Shown here: positions 1 through 8,865 of the stretch, piece after piece
How positions within the stretch are numbered: the stretch's first letter is position 1
How the letters are laid out: each line of letters starts with the position of its first letter
Source: Ignavibacterium sp.
GTDB lineage: Bacteria > Zixibacteria > MSB-5A5 > GN15 > PGXB01
Direction: 5' to 3'
DNA: 39,599 nucleotides
Assembly: GCA_020724775.1 (NCBI GenBank)
Contig: DYGG01000004.1
Location: forward strand, 1-39,599
Notes under the pieces: model-generated
Databases searched by the model: none
The model's input: only the letters and a program-made list of their open reading frames with translations
Told to the model about the DNA's origin: nothing
Position numbers and translations under genes: made by a program

Positions 1-126
1 GCCCGTTAATCTTATTTATCCAATACCAAATTTACACAAAAGAATTTACACTACCCGGGATAGTGGAACGGTCAGGGGGATTCCGCACTGACCATTCTTC
101 ACAATAATAATCAGAAAAATAAAGAG

Positions 127-1425
127 TTACAGATAGGTAGCCATCCAGGATTCAACCCAGGCTTTTTTCTCGGCATACTGAATGTGGTCGGGAGTGCGGG
201 GATTCATAACAGGATGGGGCATCTCATAAAAGGAGCCTTCGCCCCGGAGCGCTTTCTCGTCTCCAATCTCGATATAGCAAAATCCCTTGCCATCAAAACT
301 GTCGCTTGTTCCATTCCCCTGGATTGCTCCGGCAATCCGTGACGCCACCGCTCTACCCTGGCGCTCGGCAAATATGCCAGCTTTAGGCAGAACCAGAGGG
401 ATATCGGGCGCGAAACGTTCCGGGAGAGGAACTGATGCCGCATCCCCTATGACAAAAATCTTTCCGGGATGGGGCGTATCGGTCAGTTCCAGAGTTTTGG
501 GGTCAGCCGGAATCCAGCCGGACTCTCTTACCAGCCCACTTTTCCGGATAGCCCGTGGAGCCGTATGGGGCGGTATAGCGAGAAGGAGGTCGTACGGCAC
601 TTTTGTCCCATCGGCAAGCAGAACCGTTCTCCCCGAACCGTCAACCACCTGAATCTGGCTCAGCGGATGAAAACCAATACCGCGCTCTTTCAGAAGCCCA
701 ACGATATACTCTCCGATAGCCGGTCCGGCGGTGGCCATCGGCGCCTTCTCGACCGTGTAGATATCAAGGCTCGACCTGTTTCTAATATTACGCCCTTCCA
801 GAAAGGCGTTGATTAACATGGCCGCTTCGTACGGACCGGGAGGACATTGAAACGGAAGTTGGGGGATAATGATTATAATTTTACCCCCTTTGAATTCTTT
901 GAGGATTCCGCGCAGACGTACCGCCCCGCTGCGGGTATAAAAAGTCTCAGCGGCGCCGGATAGCCCCGGAACAAGGCTCATATCTAATTCCGCCCCCAGT
1001 GCAATCACCATATAATCGGCATTCAGGCGGCTGTCGGATGTTATCGCCTGCATGTTAGAGAGGTCAACTCGCTCGATTTCAGTATGTAGAAGTCGAATCC
1101 CGTGGGCGCTGAGGGCATCAAGTGACCGGGTGACTTTGTCCTGTTCCGCCTGACCCAGCATCACCCAGGTCTTGGTTGCTCCAATCTGGAAGGAACGTTC
1201 CCGGCTTACCACCACAACTCTGTGCTCAGTTGAAAGCGCTCCCCGCAGATGCCAGGCGGTGGCGATGCCGCCAAATCCTCCCCCTAAAATCAGAGTCGTG
1301 GTTCCTTTGCTCATTTCTCCTCCATAAAGGCTGACCCCGGGCAGTGAGGCGACGGCGCCGGCGCTTAAGGCAAGAAAGGCGCGCCGCGAAATCGGGGCAA
1401 TACTGAGATATGACCTGTCCGACAT
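127..1425 (-). CDS. Tat-exported FCSD/SQR-like flavoprotein (sulfide dehydrogenase family)
   Basis: Probable periplasmic FAD enzyme of the flavocytochrome c sulfide dehydrogenase / sulfide:quinone oxidoreductase family, which oxidises sulfide and passes electrons to a cytochrome c or quinone. From the ATG at 1425 it is 432 aa. A twin-arginine signal (S-R-R-A-F-L, residues 13-18) is followed by a hydrophobic stretch. The FAD dinucleotide motif GGGFGG is at about 48-53, the family motif QCPPGPYE has Cys194, and a late FAD motif IGDAAS is near 328. A second Cys (383) sits in GFCYIEIG. These two Cys occupy the places of the redox-active pair in FCSD flavoproteins (inference). An alternative ATG at 1314 has a GGAGGAGA just upstream, but starting there would remove the Tat signal, so 1425 is preferred. 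No fccA-type cytochrome gene is adjacent, but the multihaem operon lies about 0.5 kb away on the same strand. Confidence 0.75.
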   Translation of the reverse strand: MSDRSYLSIAPISRRAFLALSAGAVASLPGVSLYGGEMSKGTTTLILGGGFGGIATAWHLRGALSTEHRVVVVSRERSFQIGATKTWVMLGQAEQDKVTRSLDALSAHGIRLLHTEIERVDLSNMQAITSDSRLNADYMVIALGAELDMSLVPGLSGAAETFYTRSGAVRLRGILKEFKGGKIIIIIPQLPFQCPPGPYEAAMLINAFLEGRNIRNRSSLDIYTVEKAPMATAGPAIGEYIVGLLKERGIGFHPLSQIQVVDGSGRTVLLADGTKVPYDLLLAIPPHTAPRAIRKSGLVRESGWIPADPKTLELTDTPHPGKIFVIGDAASVPLPERFAPDIPLVLPKAGIFAERQGRAVASRIAGAIQGNGTSDSFDGKGFCYIEIGDEKALRGEGSFYEMPHPVMNPRTPDHIQYAEKKAWVESWMATYL

Positions 1426-1679
1426 TTTGCAATATCTATGAGACTTGAATTTGATACGACTGCGATAATGCCGTCTGTAGTAAATATATCGAGGCGAACA
1501 GATACAAATTGGTCTGTTTTCATTGCGCATATAAAGGGCTGAATCAATTTGCGGCAGCGGCTTTCTCCGACTTCCGGATAAAGTTGTCATGACAGAATTT
1601 AGACTCCAAGATTTCGCCGTTAACTTCGTTTAACAATTGTAATTCTGACCGGATAGAAAGAAAAAGGAGATAAGGATTT

Positions 1680-1961
1680 ATGCCGAAATACCTGATTGAA
1701 GTCCCTCATGAAGAAGAAATCGTCGCCTGCGCCAAAGTCATCAAGGTCTTTCTCGCCACCGGCTCTCATTTCCTGGCAAACGCCGAATGGGGTTGTGAAG
1801 ACGGCGAGCACAAAGCCTGGATTATTGTTGATGTTGACAGCAAAGAGGAGGCTCGCTCAGTCGTGCCGCATGCCTTCCGCCAGGATGCCAAAGTTACTCT
1901 TTTGACTCAGTTCACCATGGAGCAGATAGACAATATTATCAAAACCCACTCCGGCGTTTAA
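1680..1961 (+). CDS. Small conserved-looking protein, unknown function
   Basis: 93-residue soluble protein with no signal peptide or membrane segment. The ATG has a clear Shine-Dalgarno sequence (AAGGAGA, 1664-1670). The alternating beta-alpha pattern (KYLIEVPHEEEIVACAKVIK, then a WIIVDVDSKEEA strand-helix, then a C-terminal helix) looks like a single ferredoxin-like alpha+beta barrel domain of the kind found in small dimeric proteins. I do not recognise the family. It is the only plus-strand gene in this part of the window and stands between the sulfide dehydrogenase-like gene and the electron-transfer operon, so it is transcribed separately. It ends 24 bp from the convergent end of the operon. 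Its reality rests on the good ribosome site and on amino-acid composition. Confidence 0.7.
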   Translation: MPKYLIEVPHEEEIVACAKVIKVFLATGSHFLANAEWGCEDGEHKAWIIVDVDSKEEARSVVPHAFRQDAKVTLLTQFTMEQIDNIIKTHSGV

Positions 1962-1985
1962 GGTAGTCTGCCGTCTGGAGATAAT

Positions 1986-3335
1986 TCAAGCGGTGGCGGC
2001 CGGCTGAAAGAACCGCCGGTCGGCTTCAACAAAACTGATAGCGTCGCCCCCAAACGCGATACCGCACTGACGAAGCATCTCGAATGGAGGAATCCCTCCG
2101 GCCTGAATAATTACAAAATCGTTGGGGATTTCGATTTCTCCCTGTGCCGTTGACAGGAGAACAGAATCGGTGCGAATCTCCTTGACCTGCGATTCGAAGA
2201 GCACTTGGACTTTATTTTCTTTTATCATCTGCTTAAGTTTTTCATCATTCTTTTTTTTGATGCGGAAGAAGTTCTTTTTGCGGTAAGAAATGGTCACCTC
2301 ATTCTCCTTCTGTCGCGCCAGCCCGACCGCGGCTTCAACGGCGCTGTCGCCGCCACCGACCACCAGAATTGCCTTGTCGTTGTACGATTGGGCATCGACC
2401 AACTGATAGATCACTTTAGGCAACTCTTCTCCGGGGACATCGAGTTTTCGCGGAGAGCCGCGACGTCCCATCGCCAGCACTACTGCCCCCGACTGGTAAC
2501 TTCCCGCCGTAGTATTGACCTGAAATCTGTCGGCAAGTCGCTCTATCCGCTCTACTTTCTGTCCCGTGGCGATATTGACCTGAAAGCGGCTGACAATATC
2601 GTACCACGCCTCCAGCAAAAACTCCTTGGAGTATTCCTCCTCTTTAAGCCATCCGTAGAGCGGGATTTCGACCGGCTGGGTCATAACCAGTTTGCGGCGC
2701 GGGTAATGGCTGATAGTTCCGCCGACTTCGTTTTGCTCCAGCACCAGATACTGGAGCCGATGGGCAATGGCGCTCAGAGCGGCGCTTAAACCGGCCGGTC
2801 CGGCGCCGACAATGATGACGTCATATCCCTCCTGCCAGGATTCCTTCTGACGACGCCGCGCGATTTCATCAACTACCATCTTTCCCTGCGAGATGGCGTG
2901 GCGAATCAGAGAAATTCCGCTCAACTCACCGGCGACAAATAATCCCGGCACCGATGTTTCATTCTTTTCGCTCAATACCGGAATGTCAGGACGGCTCTTG
3001 ATATCCCCCAGTCCGACTTTAATCGCCCCCACCGGGCAGACCATCTCGCAGAATCCGTGACCGACACATCTTTCGCCGTTGATTACTTCTGCCGCCCCCC
3101 ATACCACACCCAGCACATCTCCCTCCGGGCAGGCCTGCACACAAGAGCCGCATCCGATGCATAAGGAGCGGTTGACTTGCGGGTATTGCGCCCGCGGACG
3201 GTCTATCCCCAGTTCCTTTGCCTCATTCCTGCGACGTTCGGTTTCTTTCTGACTGCGGCGAAATTTGAGCAGGTAAGGGACAAAGACTGTTAGAATCAAA
3301 ACGAGCGCTGCCAGCCAGATATAAGTCTGTTCCAT
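1986..3335 (-). CDS. Membrane-anchored ferredoxin-FAD/NAD(P) oxidoreductase (thioredoxin reductase-like fusion)
   Basis: 449 aa. Residues 5-23 form an N-terminal membrane anchor and a basic linker follows. An iron-sulfur domain has a canonical first cluster site (C59, C62, C65, C69) and an atypical second site, CxxHxxCxxxCP, with His93 where a cysteine would be expected. After a linker comes a thioredoxin-reductase-like flavoprotein domain, with GAGPAGLSAA for FAD at about 175-185, a second nucleotide site VVGGGDSAVEAA, and the closing FVIIQAGGIPP segment. It has no redox-active CxxC of true thioredoxin reductase, so it is more likely to move electrons between NAD(P)H and iron-sulfur centres. 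It is the last gene of the cytochrome operon, 15 bp after the barrel gene, which suggests a cytoplasm-side link between pyridine nucleotides and that system. The exact partner is unknown. Confidence 0.8.
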   Translation of the reverse strand: MEQTYIWLAALVLILTVFVPYLLKFRRSQKETERRRNEAKELGIDRPRAQYPQVNRSLCIGCGSCVQACPEGDVLGVVWGAAEVINGERCVGHGFCEMVCPVGAIKVGLGDIKSRPDIPVLSEKNETSVPGLFVAGELSGISLIRHAISQGKMVVDEIARRRQKESWQEGYDVIIVGAGPAGLSAALSAIAHRLQYLVLEQNEVGGTISHYPRRKLVMTQPVEIPLYGWLKEEEYSKEFLLEAWYDIVSRFQVNIATGQKVERIERLADRFQVNTTAGSYQSGAVVLAMGRRGSPRKLDVPGEELPKVIYQLVDAQSYNDKAILVVGGGDSAVEAAVGLARQKENEVTISYRKKNFFRIKKKNDEKLKQMIKENKVQVLFESQVKEIRTDSVLLSTAQGEIEIPNDFVIIQAGGIPPFEMLRQCGIAFGGDAISFVEADRRFFQPAATA

Positions 3336-3350
3336 AACTAAAGCCTGTTT

Positions 3351-4961
3351 TTAACGAAAGCGATATCCCAGTTCGCCCTGGGCTCGCCACCCTTTGATAT
3401 CATCACCGTCATCCAGTTGGAACGCCGCCCCCACAAAATAGTTGCCCGAAAGACTGATATCGCCGCGCCACTCCGCCCATTGATTGGTGCGATATGCGTT
3501 GCCGGAAGAGGGCTTGTACAAATATCGCCCCAGGGTGATTCCATGTTGCCCGAAATGAGCGGTATGGAATTCGAGCCTAAAGGAGTAATTTATCCCTTTT
3601 TCGAATTCGCCGTTGAATCCGGAGGCAAAAATTGACGTGGAGATTTTTCCGCCCCAGAGACCATGCCGGCTGATATCAGCCGCATAGGTATATGTCGGGC
3701 GGCGGTCGCCGCTTCGTTCATTGAAACCGAAGGCTCCCCCCAGTCGGATACGGCGCGGCAGGCTCCAATCGATACGGAGGCGGGCTCCAGTGCGGATGCG
3801 GTCGTCGAAAAGGCTATCGACCAGAGTCCTGGTTTCGTAACTCCAGTAGTTCTGACGGTTGTCGTAACTTACCCCTACCCGAAAAGAGCCGCTCAGACTG
3901 TAGAAACTGTTGACATAGAGATTCGACAGGGACACGGTTTTGCCGCTTTTCTCTTTTCTCCAGTCATTGTTGATATCGATTTCAGCCGTGTGATACAGAC
4001 CCCAGCGCGAAACGACGTTAATCCGACCCTGCACCAGCAGGTAGTTGCGATTAACCGTTCTCCCATGATATTCCCCGATGGCGGCAACGGTCTGGTCAAT
4101 CAATAATCCCGGATGGTCCCCCAGAGTGAAATTCAGATAGCCACCCCCGCGATTCAGTGAAGCGCGCGGATTATTATATAGCCAGTCGGGATGCAGACCA
4201 CCGAGCAGACCGAGACGCCAGTTTTCTTTCAGCCGTCCCTCGATGACGATGCCGTCGAGATAGCCGATACTTCCGGCGCGCCGGGGAAGAATTCTCCCGA
4301 CTGCAAAATTGAGCGATGCCGAGTTGTCTTCATAACTGAGTGAAAACTCCCACAGACGGTTTTCCCAGGCATGACGGGAGACTTCCGGCGCCGGAGAGCG
4401 GCGCCGATTATCATAGCGACCCCGGGAGCGAATGGAGAGAGTTAATTCTTCTCCCAGAAGTCTCCGCGCCATGAGATTGATACGGGCGGTACTCTGCGTG
4501 AAATCGAGACCGGCGCGACCATTGTCGTCATAATGATAAAAGAGAAGAGAAACGCTTCCGGTTATCTGTGAGGGAGGCCGGGGGGCGTAAGAGATTTCCT
4601 TTGTGACCGGCGTGACAACGGTGTCGGATGGAGTTGCCGCCGGAACGACCGCCTTTGCGGTCGTCGGAGGAACAGCCCGGGAGACAAGCAGAGCGAAATC
4701 CCCTGCGGAAACTGCTCCCGACGACGACAGTATCCGGCATGACGCCGAATGCTCGGCAACATAAACGACTTCCAGGTCCGCCGTCGCGCCTGAAGGATTT
4801 TTGACGCTCAATCTATCGCCGACTACAAGGCTGTCGGCGCGGCCGCCATCAATATAAACATTCTCCGCCGAGAGATATTTGACCCGGAACTCTGTCTCGG
4901 AGGCAAACAGCGGCGCCGCGACGCAAAGGAGAAATGCCATTATATGAATGAAGCGACGCAT
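3351..4961 (-). CDS. Outer-membrane beta-barrel protein of the cytochrome operon (putative electron-conduit porin)
   Basis: 536 aa from the ATG at 4961, which overlaps the preceding stop as TGATG. An upstream in-frame start at 4985 is less likely, because the 4961 start gives a clean signal peptide (MRRFIHIMAFLLCVAAPLFA). Residues of about 22-75 form a small beta domain (VYIDGGRADSLVVGDRLSV, FlgT/SH3-like). A Thr/Pro-rich linker follows. From about 130 to the end the protein has alternating amphipathic strands rich in Tyr, Trp, Arg and Gly and ends in GYRFR, as expected for an outer-membrane barrel. About 400 residues would allow roughly 18-22 strands. The neighbouring 16- and 20-haem cytochromes make a porin-cytochrome role likely. 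There is no clear homology to MtrB that I can see by eye. Confidence 0.75.
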   Translation of the reverse strand: MRRFIHIMAFLLCVAAPLFASETEFRVKYLSAENVYIDGGRADSLVVGDRLSVKNPSGATADLEVVYVAEHSASCRILSSSGAVSAGDFALLVSRAVPPTTAKAVVPAATPSDTVVTPVTKEISYAPRPPSQITGSVSLLFYHYDDNGRAGLDFTQSTARINLMARRLLGEELTLSIRSRGRYDNRRRSPAPEVSRHAWENRLWEFSLSYEDNSASLNFAVGRILPRRAGSIGYLDGIVIEGRLKENWRLGLLGGLHPDWLYNNPRASLNRGGGYLNFTLGDHPGLLIDQTVAAIGEYHGRTVNRNYLLVQGRINVVSRWGLYHTAEIDINNDWRKEKSGKTVSLSNLYVNSFYSLSGSFRVGVSYDNRQNYWSYETRTLVDSLFDDRIRTGARLRIDWSLPRRIRLGGAFGFNERSGDRRPTYTYAADISRHGLWGGKISTSIFASGFNGEFEKGINYSFRLEFHTAHFGQHGITLGRYLYKPSSGNAYRTNQWAEWRGDISLSGNYFVGAAFQLDDGDDIKGWRAQGELGYRFR

Positions 4962-6205
4962 CAATGTTTCCCCTGCGGATGACAACTGTAACAGGCGGCG
5001 CTGGCATACTGGTAATTATTCACCTGCGAATGTTTATTGTCCATATCGGTCTGGTTATGCTCATGGCAGTTGATACATTCGAAGTTGGCGAAATTGGTCG
5101 GGTTGATATGGCAATCGGCGCAGTTATCCCACTTTCCGGCATGTGCCCCGGAATAGATAGGAAAGTACAAGCCGTCATGATCCCAGGTGGTCCCGCTCCA
5201 GTTCGAAGTGGAATGGCAGGTCTGGCAATCGGTCGGGAAATTCGCCGCGGCATGATTGGGGTCAGTGGTGGCGTCATATTCATCCTGATGGCAGGCGACA
5301 CAGGCGGTCGGCGTGCCGGAATAACCGGCGCTGTGACAATCGATGCAGGCGACGGTCAGATGTCGCCCGGTCAGCGGAAACCCGGTGGCGTTATGGTCGT
5401 AGGAGGCCGGTTGCCAGGCTACGGTCGAGTGACAGACCATACAGGTTTGAGGAAAACCACCCTGAACGTGATTCGGGTTTGCCGCCGCCATATAATCATC
5501 GCTGTGACAGTCATAGCAATCGGTCGGAGTTCCGGCGAATGTTGCATCATGACAGACCATGCATTCCAGAAGAGCGTGGGCGCCGGTCAGAGGAAAAGTC
5601 GCCGGATGAGTATAAGTGGCGTTATCCCAGGTGCCGCCGGCGGCGCTGTGACACGGTTCGCAATTCATAGAAAAACCGGCCCGGGAATGGCTCGGATTGG
5701 TGGTAGCGGCAAACAGTGAGCCATGGCAGGATTGACAGTCGGTCGGTGTGCCGGCATATTCCTGGCGCTGGTGTCCGCGGTGGCAGGATTCACAATCGGC
5801 AACGGCATGAATTCCAACCAGCGGAAATCCCCTCTGGGCATGGAGAGAGAGAACATCCTGACGATTCTGCCAGTCGCGGGGAATATGGCAGTTCTGGCAG
5901 GCCAGCCCCAGTTGTCCCTGATGATGGTCGGTGTGACAGTCGGCACAACTGACGCCGACGTGACTGAAAACCGGCTCTTTATGGCAGGCGATACAGGGAA
6001 CCGCCCCATGCGCTCCTTCAAGCAGGAAGCCGGTTTCGGCATGGTTGAAAGCCATCGGTTTTCGAAGCAGTTTCCAGGATTCTGAGGTATGGCAATCCTG
6101 ACAGTCCCATTTGAGTTTCCCGTGCGGATTGCTCCCGGTCTGGCTAACCACCACCACCGCAAAAAGACCGGAAAAAAGCGCTATAGCCGTCATTACAAGT
6201 TTCAT
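4961..6205 (-). CDS. 16-haem c-type cytochrome
   Basis: 414 aa with an N-terminal signal peptide (hydrophobic residues 5-21) and no lipobox, so it is a soluble periplasmic or surface protein. I count 16 CxxCH haem-binding motifs. The modules repeat on the pattern: His, a Phe-Pro-Leu-Thr-Gly-x-His run, then CxxCH. This is the arrangement of cytochrome c3/c7-like doubled CxxCH families, in which extra histidines serve as distal haem ligands. Nearly all residues lie in haem modules, so a wire-like multihaem protein is expected. The start overlaps the stop of the 20-haem gene (ATGA), and its own stop overlaps the barrel start (TGATG). Translation is therefore coupled and the products are probably made in fixed ratio. 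Confidence 0.9.
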   Translation of the reverse strand: MKLVMTAIALFSGLFAVVVVSQTGSNPHGKLKWDCQDCHTSESWKLLRKPMAFNHAETGFLLEGAHGAVPCIACHKEPVFSHVGVSCADCHTDHHQGQLGLACQNCHIPRDWQNRQDVLSLHAQRGFPLVGIHAVADCESCHRGHQRQEYAGTPTDCQSCHGSLFAATTNPSHSRAGFSMNCEPCHSAAGGTWDNATYTHPATFPLTGAHALLECMVCHDATFAGTPTDCYDCHSDDYMAAANPNHVQGGFPQTCMVCHSTVAWQPASYDHNATGFPLTGRHLTVACIDCHSAGYSGTPTACVACHQDEYDATTDPNHAAANFPTDCQTCHSTSNWSGTTWDHDGLYFPIYSGAHAGKWDNCADCHINPTNFANFECINCHEHNQTDMDNKHSQVNNYQYASAACYSCHPQGKH

Positions 6206-7902
6206 AGTCGCATTTTCCTTTCGTCAAACTCCGCTCCGCCATGGCAGGAAACGCATGTTGTATCCAGCGGTTTATATTGAACAAACAGTCTGTCGTCTCT
6301 CTTTACCGGTATGTGACATTTAACACAGGGGACTTTCTGATGCGCTCCTTCCAGCCGGTAACGCGAATCACGGTTATGTACAAATTTTTCCGCCGTCCAG
6401 TTATTGGGCGTATGGCAACGGGCGCAGTCGGTCCATTCGGGCGAATCAGCGGCGGCAAACTGCCCTTCGTGAATGTCGTTGTGGCAGTCCTGGCAGAGTT
6501 TTTTCTTGGAGGCGAAGGCGATGTTGACATCACTCCCTTTTTTCTCCATATGATGACATTTAATGCAAGGAGCGGTTTGATGTTTTCCTTCCAGCGCGAA
6601 TTCCGTCAGACTATGGTCAAAGGAGATCTTTGCCCAGGATTCTTCGATATGGCATGATTCACATCCATCTTTACTGACAAGTCTATCCACCGCTCCGTGG
6701 TGTGGGTCGGCATGACAGACCAGACATCGGATGGAATTGAATTGAAAGCGGTGGCTTCTGACAAGGGTGGCGCGGTCGTTGACAACATGGCAGGCGACGC
6801 AGGGGACCGCCAGGTGCGCCCCGGTGAGAGGATAGTCGGTAGAATCATGCTGGCTCAACCGAAAATTAGCCGGAGTGAAGCCGGCGACCGTATGACACTC
6901 TTCACATTCCCCACGGGACGCGCGATGCGCAAATTCTCCTTGATGGTAATCATTATGGCAATCAAGGCATGCCGCAAACTTGAGAGTCGCCGTCTGCCGG
7001 GGCTTGTGGCATTTCTCACAGGCGATATTTTTGTGTTTCCCCTCCAGCGGGTACCGCGTCCGGCTATGGTCGAAATTGGCGGTACTCACCGTGCGCCAGC
7101 CGTCCGGGGTATGGCAGTTCCGGCAGACCGGTCCAAGGCGCCCTTTGTGGACATCCTGATGACAATCGGTACACTGCGCATGAGGAATAGAAACATATTT
7201 GGTGTACGATTTATCATGAGAGACGGTCTGGTCGGCTAAGACCGGATGGCACTTTTCACAGAGAACGTTGGCATGCTTTCCGAGCAGGGGATATCCGCTC
7301 AGGCTGTGACCAAATCGAGCCGGTTTCCATCCGGACGGATTGTGGCATTGAGAGCAGTCGGACTTTAACTGCCCGCGATGCTCGTCAAAGTGGCAACTGT
7401 TGCAGGCGCGATTCAGTCCCAGATATGTTTTGCTAAGGTCGGTCCGGTCTTTTTCCAGAGCCGTTTTGTCGCGCAGCAATTCCTTGCGATGACATTTCCG
7501 GCAGTCGGCCGCGGCATGTTTTCCTTCCAGCAAAAAGCCGGTCTCGGAGTGGTCAAAGGCTTTCTCTCCCCCTTTGAAATATATCAGTTCATAATCCCGC
7601 CCCTGATGCTCGACATGACAGAGTTGACATTCTTTATAGTCAGGATTGCCGTGCAGTCCTTTCTGCTCGGCCTGTCCGGCAGCAATTGCGGTATGGCAGG
7701 CGAGGCATTTGGAAGGAATCTGCTCGGTCGAGCCGCCATGGCATTTGCTGCAGTTATCAACTCCTTCCAGAAAGGCATGAGCGCGGTGCAGTTCGCCGGG
7801 AGAAATCTGCGCCCGGGCCACGGAAATCAGGAGTGCCCCGGCAATGAGGAGCAGGCTTACGTGGCGGATAAACAACGGAAATTTTGAAATGATGTCAGTC
7901 AT
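6202..7902 (-). CDS. 20-haem c-type cytochrome
   Basis: 566 aa with a cleavable signal peptide ending near SVARAQ (about residue 32). I count 20 CxxCH motifs. The repeating unit contains FDHS...F-L-G-K-H...CxKCH...CxxCHxDxHxG, a doubled-CxxCH/cytochrome c7-type pattern that provides bis-His ligation. Lysine is common around the haem sites, whereas the 16-haem partner is acidic or neutral, so the two may dock electrostatically (inference). The ribosome site GAGGG precedes the ATG, six bases after the stop of the cytochrome b-like gene. It probably accepts electrons from that membrane protein and passes them on toward the 16-haem cytochrome and the barrel. Confidence 0.9.
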   Translation of the reverse strand: MTDIISKFPLFIRHVSLLLIAGALLISVARAQISPGELHRAHAFLEGVDNCSKCHGGSTEQIPSKCLACHTAIAAGQAEQKGLHGNPDYKECQLCHVEHQGRDYELIYFKGGEKAFDHSETGFLLEGKHAAADCRKCHRKELLRDKTALEKDRTDLSKTYLGLNRACNSCHFDEHRGQLKSDCSQCHNPSGWKPARFGHSLSGYPLLGKHANVLCEKCHPVLADQTVSHDKSYTKYVSIPHAQCTDCHQDVHKGRLGPVCRNCHTPDGWRTVSTANFDHSRTRYPLEGKHKNIACEKCHKPRQTATLKFAACLDCHNDYHQGEFAHRASRGECEECHTVAGFTPANFRLSQHDSTDYPLTGAHLAVPCVACHVVNDRATLVRSHRFQFNSIRCLVCHADPHHGAVDRLVSKDGCESCHIEESWAKISFDHSLTEFALEGKHQTAPCIKCHHMEKKGSDVNIAFASKKKLCQDCHNDIHEGQFAAADSPEWTDCARCHTPNNWTAEKFVHNRDSRYRLEGAHQKVPCVKCHIPVKRDDRLFVQYKPLDTTCVSCHGGAEFDERKMRL

Positions 7903-7908
7903 TGTCCC

Positions 7909-8841
7909 TCACTTGACCCAGCCGTAACCGGTCCAGACAGCCACGCCGATATGGATGAACATAATAATGTACATAATAATAGCGAATGGCTTGTGTATCA
8001 CATGCCAGTAATGAAAAACCCTCTGCACATCTGCCAAAGCGGCGATTTTGCGGTGCAGTAACGCCCGTCGAAAGAGTTGATTATAGAGTTCCTCAAAACT
8101 TTCCCCCCCGAGGTTAAGTGTCTCCGTCAGCCGGCGCCGGATACGGCTCTTTATCACCGGGCGACGAATATCGTCAAAGAGAAGCCGTAGCACCGACATG
8201 ACGGTCCCCTTTCCCCGGGGTTCCAGTTCTTTCTCGAAGAGGGTATAGAGGAATTTCAGTTTTTCCTCTTCGATGGCAAACCGCTCCTTGAGCCGCCGTG
8301 TCTGCGCTTCAAGACTCTCTTCCATTTCGCTCAGACTGAGTTCATTGTCCTGTATATTGCGGGGAATCTGGCGGTAGAGATACCGTCCGAAATACCCGCT
8401 GAGCGCCACCGCGACCATCGACCAGAAGCTGATAGCCACCAGCCCCTGGACCTTGAACGATGTATGCAGAACGATGAACAGCGGTCCTATTACCCCCATA
8501 TAGATATGAAAGGCGAGAAAGGGTCGCAGGGTCCGGTTCTTCCCGAAAAAGTTGAGCCGCTTCTGTAAGGAATATACTAACATCAAAAGCATCATCGCCG
8601 AGCCGACAATCCCATAGGTGAGCCCTCTGCTTCCGGCCGGCTTGAATACCCGGTAATCTTCATGACGGGGACGCTCCGCATAAGGAGTGGAATAATATGA
8701 ATACGCCTCGACAAAAAGCGCGATGAGAATGACAAAAGAGAGAAGATAGATAGCCCAGGGGAGAATACGGCGTCCGGATGCCCGGTTTGTCATTTCCTGC
8801 GCCATTTGCTTACTTACTGCTACTTCGGAATTTACCGGCAC
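7909..8841 (-). CDS. Cytochrome b-like membrane protein, likely quinol-side electron donor to the multihaem cytochromes
   Basis: About 310 aa from a GTG at 8841, which has AGGA nine bases upstream. A TTG at 8865 and an ATG at 8805 are alternatives. Five hydrophobic helices are visible: LLSFVILIALFVEAYSYY, then a helix around SAMMLLMLVYSL, then FHIYMGVIGPLFIVLH, then FWSMVAVALSGYFGRYLY, and a C-terminal IMYIIMFIHIGVAVW. Histidines in helices 3 and 5, plus WHVIHKPF just before helix 5, are good candidates for b-haem ligands. A charged coiled-coil of about 70 residues joins helices 4 and 5. It resembles cytochrome b/ferric-reductase-like membrane proteins found before multihaem cytochrome genes. 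As first gene of the operon, quinol oxidation is its most likely job (inference). Confidence 0.65.
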   Translation of the reverse strand: MPVNSEVAVSKQMAQEMTNRASGRRILPWAIYLLSFVILIALFVEAYSYYSTPYAERPRHEDYRVFKPAGSRGLTYGIVGSAMMLLMLVYSLQKRLNFFGKNRTLRPFLAFHIYMGVIGPLFIVLHTSFKVQGLVAISFWSMVAVALSGYFGRYLYRQIPRNIQDNELSLSEMEESLEAQTRRLKERFAIEEEKLKFLYTLFEKELEPRGKGTVMSVLRLLFDDIRRPVIKSRIRRRLTETLNLGGESFEELYNQLFRRALLHRKIAALADVQRVFHYWHVIHKPFAIIMYIIMFIHIGVAVWTGYGWVK

Positions 8842-8865
8842 AATATGCCATCCTTTATGCCTCAA

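Noticed and set aside
70-93. GGTCAG...CTGACC hairpin after the FCSD-like gene as a terminator
   Set aside because: No T-run on either strand and a long loop; not enough to call.
4964-5719. 251-aa plus-strand reading frame opposite the 16-haem cytochrome
   Set aside because: Antisense shadow created by the repetitive CxxCH codons; no ribosome site, and the opposite strand encodes an unmistakable cytochrome.
6697-7887. Long plus-strand frames opposite the 20-haem cytochrome
   Set aside because: Same cause: absence of stops in the reverse complement of regular Cys/His modules.
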